A stretch of DNA of 33,355 bases, taken from positions 1 through 33,355 of the forward strand of contig DAIDJU010000108.1 of assembly GCA_027451225.1 (NCBI GenBank), written 5' to 3'. The number at the start of each line of letters is the position of its first letter. Position 1 is the first letter of the stretch. Position numbers and translations under genes: made by a program. A model generated the notes under the pieces. That model searched no databases, was not told where the DNA came from, and saw only the letters and a list, made by a program, of their open reading frames with translations. Positions 15,011 through 21,791 of the stretch are shown piece by piece. The DNA is from Acidocella sp. GTDB lineage: Bacteria > Pseudomonadota > Alphaproteobacteria > Acetobacterales > Acetobacteraceae.

Positions 15011-17668
15011 ATGGAACGGCCTTTGACTGATATCGTCGTCGTCGAATCCCCGGCAAAAGCCAAGACCATCAACAAATATTTGGGTGACGGCTATAAGGTG
15101 CTGGCCTCTTTCGGCCATGTGCGCGACCTGCCGCCCAAGGATGGCTCGGTCCGCCCCGACGAAGACTTCGCCATGGATTGGGAGTCCGATGACCGCGGCT
15201 CCAAGCAGATCGGCGAGATCGCCAAGGCCCTGAAGGGCGCCAAAACCCTGTACCTGGCGACTGACCCGGATCGCGAGGGCGAGGCCATCTCCTGGCATGT
15301 GCGCGCCATGCTGGAGGGCAAGAACGTCCTCAAGGGCGTGAATGTCGAGCGCGTGACCTTCAACGAGATCACCAAGAGCGCGATCACAACGGCGATGGCG
15401 CATCCGCGCAAGCTGGATATGCCGCTCATCGAGGCGTACCTCGCCCGCCGTGCGCTGGATTATCTGGTCGGCTTCACCCTCTCGCCGGTGCTATGGCGCA
15501 AGCTGCCGGGCAGCCGCTCGGCCGGGCGCGTGCAGTCGGTCGCGCTGCGGCTGGTGTGCGAACGCGAGGCGGAGATCGAGGTCTTCAAATCCCGCGAGTA
15601 CTGGACCATCGAGGCAGGGCTGCTCACCCCCACCGGCGCGCCCTACCCCGCCAAGCTCACCTATTATCAGGGCAAGAAGCTCGACCAGTTCGACCTGCCC
15701 AATGAAGCCGCCGCCCGCGCCGCCGAGGCCGCCGTGCGCGCCGGCAATTTCTCCGTCGCCAGTGTCGAGAAAAAGCGCACCCGCCGCAATCCGCCGCCGC
15801 CCTTCATCACCTCCACGCTACAGCAGGAGGCCAGCCGCAAGCTCGGCCTATCCTCCCAGCAGACCATGCGTCTCGCCCAGCAGCTCTATGAAGGCGTGGA
15901 CATGGGCGGCGATACGGTCGGCTTGATCACCTATATGCGTACCGACGGCGTGCAGCTCGCCAAGGAGGCGGTGCAGGCCATTCGCGGGCAGATCAAATCC
16001 GAGTTCGGCGAGAACTACCTCCCCGCCGCGCCGCGCGAGTATCAGAGCAAGGCCAAGAACGCGCAGGAAGCGCACGAGGCCATCCGCCCCACGGACATCT
16101 CGCTCACCCCGGCCAAGGTGGCGCGCATGCTCAACCCCGAGCAGGCGAAGCTGTACGAGCTGATCTACAAGCGCGCCATGGCCTGCCAGATGTCCGCCGC
16201 CGAGCTGGACCAGACCGCCGTGGACCTGAACGACGGCGCGGGCCAGACGCTGCGCGCCACCGGCTCCGTCCTGGCGTTCGACGGCTTCCTCAAGCTCTAC
16301 CACGAGGATACCGACGACAGCGCCCAGGATGACGACGACACGCGCATCCTGCCGCCCATCGCCAAAGGCGACCCGGCCAAGACGCGCGATGTCACCGCCA
16401 GCCAGCACTTCACCCAGCCGCCGCCGCGCTATTCCGAGGCCTCGCTGGTGAAGAAGATGGAGGAGCTGGGCATCGGCCGCCCCTCCACCTATGCGTCCAT
16501 CCTGAGCGTGCTGCGCGACCGCAATTACGTGCGGCTCGAAGCCCGCCGCTTCATCCCCGAGGACCGGGGCCGCTTGGTTACCGCCTTCCTCACCAGCTTC
16601 TTCGCGCGCTATGTCGATACCGGCTTCACCGCCAATCTCGAGGAGCAGCTCGACCAGATCGCCGAGGGCAACGCCGATTGGCGCGCCGTGCTGCGCGCCT
16701 TCTGGGACGATTTCTCGGCCGCCGTGGCGCAGACCAAGGAGCTGAAAATCTCCGACGTCATCGACGCGCTGGACGCCGATCTCGGCCCGCATTTCTTCCC
16801 CACCCGCGAGGACGGCTCCGACCCGCGCGCCTGCCCCTCCTGCGCCAATGGCCGGCTGGGGCTGAAGCTCGGGCGGTTCGGCAGCTTCATCGGCTGCTCC
16901 AACTACCCCACCTGCCAGTACACCCGTAAGCTGGCCGTCGAGGGCGGCGACAACCCGGATGACAGCCTGAAGGACGGCATGCGCGTCCTCGGCCAGCACC
17001 CCGAGACGGGCGAGGACATCACGCTGCGGCGCGGTCCTTACGGCCTCTACGTGCAGCAGGGCGAGCCGGACCCGAACGACAAAAAGGCCAAGCCCAAGCG
17101 CGCCTCTCTGGCGCGGGGCATGGATGGCAACACCATCACGCTGGACGAGGCCTTGGGCCTGCTCTCACTGCCGCGCCTCGTGGGCATCCACCCGGAGACG
17201 GGCCAGAAGATCGAGGCCAATATCGGCCGCTTCGGGCCTTACGTTAAAATGGGCGCGATCTTCGCCTCGCTCGATCGGGACGATAACGTGCTGCATCTCG
17301 GCCTCAACCGGGCCATGGACCTGATCGCCAAAAAGCAGGACTCCATCCGCACCGTCGGCGCGCATCCCAAGGATGGCGAGCCGGTGCTGGTGCGCAAGGG
17401 GCGCTTTGGCCCTTACGCGCAATGGGGCAACACGGTGGCCAACCTGCCGCGCGGGCAGGAGATGACGGCGGTGACGCTGGATGAGGCCGTGACGCTGCTG
17501 GCCGAGAAGGGCAAGGTGATGGCGCCCAAGGGCAAGAAGGGCGCCGCAAAAAAAGCCCCGGCCAAAAAGGCCGAGGCCAAACCCGCCGCCAAGAAGGCGG
17601 CGGAGAAGCCCAAAACCGCCAAAGCCCCTGCGAAGCCTAAGGCCAAGAAGGCGGCAAACGCCGCCTGA
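15011..17668 (+). CDS. topA: DNA topoisomerase I
   Basis: An 885-residue type IA topoisomerase relaxing negative supercoils. The TOPRIM domain has E12 in VESPAKAKTI and D85/D87 in TDPDREGE. The catalytic tyrosine is Y308 in ITYMRTDG. A single four-cysteine zinc ribbon (CPSC...CSNYPTC) lies near residue 600, then zinc-free C-terminal repeats (VGIHPETGQKI...GRFGPYVKMG and VGAHPKDGEPV...GRFGPYAQWG). The last 50 or so residues are an Ala/Lys/Pro tail resembling a histone H1-like sequence and probably bind DNA non-specifically. Near the end, AGGCGGC/GCCGCCT (17649-17666) can form a hairpin but no T run follows. It converges on the phasin-like gene with a 6-base gap. Confidence 0.97.
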   Translation: MERPLTDIVVVESPAKAKTINKYLGDGYKVLASFGHVRDLPPKDGSVRPDEDFAMDWESDDRGSKQIGEIAKALKGAKTLYLATDPDREGEAISWHVRAMLEGKNVLKGVNVERVTFNEITKSAITTAMAHPRKLDMPLIEAYLARRALDYLVGFTLSPVLWRKLPGSRSAGRVQSVALRLVCEREAEIEVFKSREYWTIEAGLLTPTGAPYPAKLTYYQGKKLDQFDLPNEAAARAAEAAVRAGNFSVASVEKKRTRRNPPPPFITSTLQQEASRKLGLSSQQTMRLAQQLYEGVDMGGDTVGLITYMRTDGVQLAKEAVQAIRGQIKSEFGENYLPAAPREYQSKAKNAQEAHEAIRPTDISLTPAKVARMLNPEQAKLYELIYKRAMACQMSAAELDQTAVDLNDGAGQTLRATGSVLAFDGFLKLYHEDTDDSAQDDDDTRILPPIAKGDPAKTRDVTASQHFTQPPPRYSEASLVKKMEELGIGRPSTYASILSVLRDRNYVRLEARRFIPEDRGRLVTAFLTSFFARYVDTGFTANLEEQLDQIAEGNADWRAVLRAFWDDFSAAVAQTKELKISDVIDALDADLGPHFFPTREDGSDPRACPSCANGRLGLKLGRFGSFIGCSNYPTCQYTRKLAVEGGDNPDDSLKDGMRVLGQHPETGEDITLRRGPYGLYVQQGEPDPNDKKAKPKRASLARGMDGNTITLDEALGLLSLPRLVGIHPETGQKIEANIGRFGPYVKMGAIFASLDRDDNVLHLGLNRAMDLIAKKQDSIRTVGAHPKDGEPVLVRKGRFGPYAQWGNTVANLPRGQEMTAVTLDEAVTLLAEKGKVMAPKGKKGAAKKAPAKKAEAKPAAKKAAEKPKTAKAPAKPKAKKAANAA

Positions 17669-17674
17669 AGCGTT

Positions 17675-18103
17675 CTACGCGGCGCTCTTCTCGGTTTCTT
17701 CGTGAACCGAGATCTTGGTGCGTTTGGCGGCGCTGACCGGCCTTTCCTCGGCCCCGGCGGCACCGTCACCATTCAGCAGTTTCCCTGCCTCGGTAAAGCT
17801 GGTCCGGAGTTCGTCGTTGATCTCGTGAATCACGGAGACGAACTTGTTCATCTCCTCCGCCCAATGATGACTTGCATTACCGGGTTCGACCCAGCCACCA
17901 TTGAACAGCCCGAGCCGGCTAAATATGCACTCCTGACCGTAGCGCAGTTCCAGCCGCGCCGTGGCGGCCACGCCCTGCATTACCCTCTCCTGCGCGCGCA
18001 GTACACGCAGGGTCCGCTCGCGCCAGCCGTCCATCAGTCCTTCTGTATTGAACGCGGCGATCCCTTGCTCGAAACCATATTGTGAAACTTGACGCTGTTG
18101 CAT
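17675..18103 (-). CDS. Small phasin-like protein of unknown function
   Basis: A 142-residue soluble protein, mostly amphipathic helix over 20-115 (WRERTLRVLRAQERVMQGVAATARLELRYGQ, then HHWAEEMNKFVSVIHEINDELRTSFTEAG), with a charged, disordered tail rich in A, E and K. Size, helix pattern and the motif-poor composition resemble phasin-family proteins that coat polyhydroxyalkanoate granules, but I see no decisive motif and no PHA gene nearby. The ATG at 18103 has GGGGGAA seven bases upstream. The promoter region contains a TATACT box and a 14-bp palindrome. A structural role on granules or membranes is inference; the gene may equally be an orphan. Confidence 0.6.
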   Translation of the reverse strand: MQQRQVSQYGFEQGIAAFNTEGLMDGWRERTLRVLRAQERVMQGVAATARLELRYGQECIFSRLGLFNGGWVEPGNASHHWAEEMNKFVSVIHEINDELRTSFTEAGKLLNGDGAAGAEERPVSAAKRTKISVHEETEKSAA

Positions 18104-18133
18104 GCTACGTTTCCCCCGTTATGCAGCGCCTTG

Positions 18134-18159
18134 AGTATACCCCGGCCCACCATGGTGGG
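18134..18159 (-). promoter_or_regulatory. -10 box and adjoining 14-bp palindrome (candidate operator)
   Basis: On the minus strand TATACT (18139-18134) is a strong -10 match about 30 bases from the phasin-like start. Upstream of it is the perfect palindrome CCCACCATGGTGGG (18146-18159), lying in the spacer and reaching into the -35 region; no TTGACA-like -35 is present at 17 bases. This suggests regulation by a dimeric DNA-binding protein, activating or repressing. Confidence 0.4.
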
Positions 18160-18178
18160 GTGGCAATAATGCAGCTCG

Positions 18179-18200
18179 ATACGAAAGCTTAACGTCGTAT
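18179..18200. repeat. Inverted repeat ATACGA/TCGTAT in the divergent region
   Basis: Perfect 6-bp arms ATACGA (18179-18184) and TCGTAT (18195-18200), separated by 10 bases, lie in the AT-rich part of the 200-base region between the divergent phasin-like and pdeM-like genes. The 16-base centre-related repeat distance fits a dimeric regulator site. It could serve either gene; arms this short can also arise by chance. Confidence 0.3.
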
Positions 18201-18303
18201 TCATTTACATGCTTCTTCTGCTTGCCCCGGGCTGCAGAGAAAGCAATCTTAACAAGTATTTTATGCATAGCAGCGCCGTAAAGAATATGCTTTTGCACAT
18301 GTC

Positions 18304-18999
18304 ATGACCGCTGCCCCACTCCACTTCCGTGATGAACGATTGATGCTGGACCCCACGGGGGCGGCTTTCTGGCCGAAGAAGCGCGTCCTCATCGTCGCGG
18401 ACCCGTATTTTGAGAAATATCAGGGTGTTGCCGCCCGTTCTGGTTTATCGTCCGCCCAGGATGCCAAGGCGGTGATCGAGCGGCTGAACCGGCTGGTGCG
18501 GCTATACCGTCCAACCAGGGTGATTGTGCTTGGCCAGTCCGTGCAGGAGCGCGATGGCACGCTGCGTTTGGCCAAGGATGATCGGGCGCGCATCGAAGCC
18601 ATGGCGCGCGAGGCACAGTTTATCTGGATAACGAACGAGGCGGACAGCGCCTCCCATACCCTGCCGGGGCAGTGCTTGCCCCTGCACCGCGAAGGGCCGT
18701 TCACCTTCCGCCACCAGGCCGCCCCTAAGCTCGCCCCGCGCGAGATCGAGATTTCCGGCTATTTCTCGCCCAAGGCGAGCATCGACGCGCGCGGCAAGCG
18801 CGTCTCCCGCCCCTGCTTCGTGGCCGACGCCCAACGCCTGATACTGCCCGCCTTCGGCAGCCTCTCGGGCAATATGGATGTACGCGAACCCACGATCTCC
18901 CGTTTGTTTCCGCGAAGCCTGCGCGTGTTTCTGCTGGGGCAGGACCAACTCTTCTCCTTCGCCCTGGAACAGCTTGGCCGCATGGCCGAGGTGGCATGA
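18304..18999 (+). CDS. PdeM-family phosphoesterase homologue with lost metal ligands
   Basis: A 231-residue protein matching PdeM (ligase-associated DNA damage response endonuclease) over its full length: LMLDPTGAAFWP start, LIVADPYFEK, RVIVLGQS, FIWIT, FTFRH, EISGYFSPKA, RPCFVAD and LILPAFGSLSGNMDVREP. Active members carry a metallophosphoesterase site: DxH, GDSxxD, GNHD, and GHxHPK. Here DLH is D33-P-Y35, LGDS is LGQ78S, GNHD is TN111EAD, and GHxH is GYFS (Y153, S155). Only D33, N111 and H137 of the likely ligands remain, so catalysis is improbable. It lies at the head of a two- or three-gene plus-strand unit, overlapping photolyase by four bases. I see no lhr-type helicase or ligase partner in the window. 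The ATG at 18304 has no clear ribosome-binding site. Confidence 0.78.
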   Translation: MTAAPLHFRDERLMLDPTGAAFWPKKRVLIVADPYFEKYQGVAARSGLSSAQDAKAVIERLNRLVRLYRPTRVIVLGQSVQERDGTLRLAKDDRARIEAMAREAQFIWITNEADSASHTLPGQCLPLHREGPFTFRHQAAPKLAPREIEISGYFSPKASIDARGKRVSRPCFVADAQRLILPAFGSLSGNMDVREPTISRLFPRSLRVFLLGQDQLFSFALEQLGRMAEVA

Positions 19000-20399
19000 A
19001 CGCCAGCCTCGTCTGGTTCCGCAACGACCTGCGCCTTGCGGACAACCCCGCCCTCCATGCCGCCTGCGCGGCAGGGGGCAAGGTGGCGCTGCTTTATATC
19101 CTCGATGAGCGCGCGGGTGCTGCCAGCCGCTGGTGGCTGCACCACTCCCTGGCGGCGCTGGGGCGGGATATCGCGGCGCGGGGTGGTCATCTGCTGCTGC
19201 GCCGGGGCGATCCGGTGGAGATCATCCCGAAATTAGCTGCCGAACTGGGCGTGCGCGAAATCCATGCCGCCCGGGCTTACGAGCCCTTCTGGCGTGTAAC
19301 CGACCGCGCTTTGGACGCCACGCTGAAAGCCCAGGGCGTTGCGCTGTACCGCCATCTCTCCACCTCGCTCTTCGCGCCGGAGAAGATCAGCACCAAGGCG
19401 GGCGGGGCGTATGGCGTGTTCACGCCCTTCTCCAAAGCCTGCTTCGCCGCCGGGGTGCCTGATATTTTTCTCCCCGCGCCCGAAGGCATCAACGGGATCA
19501 AAGCCACCTCAGATACGCTGGAGGACTGGCGTCTCCTGCCCAGCAAACCCGATTGGGCGGGCGGGATGCGCGAAGAATGGACACCCGGCGAGGCCAGCGC
19601 CCATGCGCGGCTGGACGAGTTCCTCGATGGCCCGATCCAGCGCTACGCCGAGGCGCGGGACCTGCCCGACAAACCCGGCACGGCGAAGATTTCCCCGCAC
19701 GCGCATTTCGGCGAAATCTCACCGCGCTACGTGTGGCACCGCGCCGCCGCGAGCGGCCATGGCAATGGCGTGCAGACCTTCCTGAAAGAGCTGCTCTGGC
19801 GCGAGTTCTCCATCCACCTGCTCTGGCAGCACCAGAACATCCGCACCGCCCCCATCCGCACCGAATTCGCCCGCTTCCCCTGGGCGGATGCGCCTTCCGC
19901 CCTGCGCGCCTGGCAGCGCGGGCAAACGGGCATTCCCATCGTGGATGCCGGGATGCGCGAGCTGTGGCGTACAGGCTGGATGCATAACCGCGTGCGGATG
20001 ATCTGCGCCTCCTTCCTGGTAAAGCACCTGCTCATCCCCTGGCAGAAGGGCGAAACTTGGTTCTGGGATACGCTGGTGGACGCCGACGAAGCCGCCAATG
20101 GCGCCTCCTGGCAATGGGTGGCAGGCTGCGGGGCCGATGCCGCGCCCTATTTCCGCATTTTCAACCCCGTACTCCAGGGGCGGAAATTCGACCCCGACGG
20201 CGCTTACATCCGCCGCTACGTGCCGGAACTGGCGAAGCTCCCCGCCGCCTGCATCCATGCGCCATGGGAGGCTGACACCGCCATCCTCGCCCATGCCGGA
20301 GTGCGGCTGGGGCGTAATTATCCGCCTCCCATCATGGGGCTGGCCGAGGGGCGCGAGCGCGCTTTGGCCGCCTATGCGTCCACCAAGGGCGGAGAATAA
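18996..20399 (+). CDS. phr: Deoxyribodipyrimidine photolyase (class I CPD type)
   Basis: A 467-residue FAD-dependent photolyase that splits UV-induced pyrimidine dimers using blue light. The N-terminal antenna domain starts SLVWFRNDLRLADNPAL. The FAD-binding helical domain contains PGTAKISPHAHFGEISPR, LLWREFSIHLLW, GIPIVDAGMRELWRTGWMHNR, DADEAANGASWQWVAG and APYFRIFNP; tryptophans of the electron-transfer chain lie in these blocks. Length is normal. The ATG overlaps the pdeM-like stop by four bases (ATGA), so the two are translationally coupled. Class I photolyase is favoured over cryptochrome or (6-4) enzymes by overall motif match. Confidence 0.95.
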   Translation: MNASLVWFRNDLRLADNPALHAACAAGGKVALLYILDERAGAASRWWLHHSLAALGRDIAARGGHLLLRRGDPVEIIPKLAAELGVREIHAARAYEPFWRVTDRALDATLKAQGVALYRHLSTSLFAPEKISTKAGGAYGVFTPFSKACFAAGVPDIFLPAPEGINGIKATSDTLEDWRLLPSKPDWAGGMREEWTPGEASAHARLDEFLDGPIQRYAEARDLPDKPGTAKISPHAHFGEISPRYVWHRAAASGHGNGVQTFLKELLWREFSIHLLWQHQNIRTAPIRTEFARFPWADAPSALRAWQRGQTGIPIVDAGMRELWRTGWMHNRVRMICASFLVKHLLIPWQKGETWFWDTLVDADEAANGASWQWVAGCGADAAPYFRIFNPVLQGRKFDPDGAYIRRYVPELAKLPAACIHAPWEADTAILAHAGVRLGRNYPPPIMGLAEGRERALAAYASTKGGE

Positions 20400-20411
20400 C
20401 GCGCAAACATC

Positions 20412-20436
20412 TTGTCATTTTCACCCAGGATGACAA
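20412..20436. repeat. Inverted repeat between phr and the phosphoesterase gene
   Basis: TTGTCAT (20412-20418) and ATGACAA (20430-20436) are perfect 7-bp arms around an 11-base centre. They lie 13 bases after the phr stop and no T run follows, so an operator or mRNA hairpin is as likely as a terminator. The AT-rich 20437-20484 stretch may hold a promoter for the next gene. Confidence 0.35.
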
Positions 20437-20484
20437 TGTACCAGTTGTAATGCGCTTATTTTCAACAACTTCCGGCGGCTGGCG

Positions 20485-21156
20485 ATGATCCCGCCCGATG
20501 CCAGGCTCCGCGTGGTGGGCGATGTTCATGGCGACTCCAAGGCCTTCGCCGCCGCTGCCGAGACGGATCGCTTCATCATCCAACTTGGGGACATGGTGGA
20601 TGACGGGCCGGACACGCCCGGCGCACTGCGCATCCTGTTTCGGCTGCTGGAGGAAAAGCGTGGCCTGCTGATCCTCGGCAATCACGACTTCAAGCTCGCC
20701 CGTGCCCTGCGGGGCGACAATGTGCGCGGCGCGCCTTTGGCCCGCACCCTGGCCGAGCTGCCGTTGAACCTGCGCGAGCGCACGATGGAGACGATCATGG
20801 CCGCCCCGGCCTGGGCGATGCTGGGGGCGAAATTCTTCGTCCACGGTTCCTTCCACCCCGGCATGCTGGATGAGCCGCCCCCTCCCTTTCCACCGGGCCG
20901 CGCCTGCCCGCTCCTGGCCCGCGCGCTCTACGGCCAGACCAGCGGGCGCGTCACCGGCTCAGGCAAGCCCGAGCGGCTGCTGCGCTGGGTGGAGGACATC
21001 CCGCGCGGCATGACCGTGTATGCCGGGCACGACCAGCGCAGCACCGATGGCCGCCCCTATATCCGCACCGCCCGCCATGGCGGCACGGCGGTGTTCATGG
21101 ATACCGGCGCCGGCAAGGGCGGGCATTTATCGTGGCTGGATATAGACCCGGATTAG
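20485..21156 (+). CDS. Calcineurin-like metallophosphoesterase, Pnkp-phosphatase-like
   Basis: A 223-residue phosphoesterase with a complete two-metal site: D13 and H15 (GDVHGD), D36 (GDMVDDG), N66/H67 (GNHD), H120 (VHG) and H182 (GHDQ). The C-terminal half, ALYGQTSGR...GKPERLLRWVEDIPRGMTVYAGHDQ then MDTGAGKGGHLSWLDI, resembles the block YGxTTG-GxPxR-W-x-YGH-x-DTG-GG-L found in the phosphatase domain of bacterial Pnkp, which removes 3'-phosphates and 2',3'-cyclic phosphates from nucleic acid ends. A kinase or ligase domain is absent. It follows photolyase in the same direction after 85 bases and overlaps the convergent MBL gene by four bases. It could alternatively be a protein phosphatase of the PP1/2A-like bacterial group. 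Confidence 0.82.
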   Translation: MIPPDARLRVVGDVHGDSKAFAAAAETDRFIIQLGDMVDDGPDTPGALRILFRLLEEKRGLLILGNHDFKLARALRGDNVRGAPLARTLAELPLNLRERTMETIMAAPAWAMLGAKFFVHGSFHPGMLDEPPPPFPPGRACPLLARALYGQTSGRVTGSGKPERLLRWVEDIPRGMTVYAGHDQRSTDGRPYIRTARHGGTAVFMDTGAGKGGHLSWLDIDPD

Positions 21157-21791
21157 CCCTGTAGGAACGGATTGCTCCGGCGCTCGGCTCCGATGGTCGA
21201 GCTGGGGCCATGGCCGCAGGTGAACTGGAACTCATCCGGCAAAGTGAGCAGCTTGGTGCGGATGCTCTCGATGAGCTGCTCGTGATTACCGTAATCGCCC
21301 AGATCCGTGCGCCCAACGGAACCACGGAACAGCACATCGCCAAAAATGCCGAATTGCTGTGCGTGGTTGATGAACACCACATGCCCTGGCGTATGGCCGG
21401 GGCAGTGGCGCACCTCGAATTCCGCCCCGCCGAGGGTGACGATGTCGCCCTCCTTCACCCAGGAATCGGGCGTGCAGTTGCGGCTGATGAGGCCAAAGCG
21501 CGCCCCGGCCTCTTGCATGTGTTCCAGCAGGAATTTGTCGGCGATGTCCGGCCCGGTAACCGGCACGCCGGTCTTTTCGGAAAGCTCCGCCGCCCCACCC
21601 GCATGGTCCATATGGCCGTGGGTGATGAAGATGCCGGTCAGCGTCACCCCCGCCTTGGCCAGCAGGTCGAGCAGATCCGGCACGTCTCCGCCAGGGTCCA
21701 CGATGCTGCCCAGCATCGTCTCGTCATCCCACAGAATGGTGCAGTTCTGCTCGAAGGCCGTGACGGGGACGACGCCGATCTTCAGCGCCAT
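21153..21791 (-). CDS. Glyoxalase II-like MBL-fold hydrolase (YcbL type)
   Basis: A 212-residue metallo-beta-lactamase-fold enzyme with the glyoxalase II ligand pattern: H58, H60, D62, H63 in THGHMDHAGG; H in HCPGHTPGH; D in FGDVLFRGSVGRTDL; and H in TCGHGPSST. It lacks the C-terminal helical substrate domain of GloB, so it belongs to the YcbL/type II branch, probably hydrolysing S-lactoylglutathione or another thioester. The start codon shares one base with the thrS stop (TAATG), so it is the last gene of the glycosyltransferase-thrS operon. The 3' end overlaps that of the convergent phosphoesterase gene by four bases. Confidence 0.9.
   Translation of the reverse strand: MALKIGVVPVTAFEQNCTILWDDETMLGSIVDPGGDVPDLLDLLAKAGVTLTGIFITHGHMDHAGGAAELSEKTGVPVTGPDIADKFLLEHMQEAGARFGLISRNCTPDSWVKEGDIVTLGGAEFEVRHCPGHTPGHVVFINHAQQFGIFGDVLFRGSVGRTDLGDYGNHEQLIESIRTKLLTLPDEFQFTCGHGPSSTIGAERRSNPFLQG

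Noticed and set aside
17649-17666. Hairpin AGGCGGC/GCCGCCT at the end of topA as terminator
   Set aside because: It lies inside the Ala/Lys-rich coding tail, no T run follows on either strand, and GGC/GCC repeats are common in this tail, so it is not listed separately.
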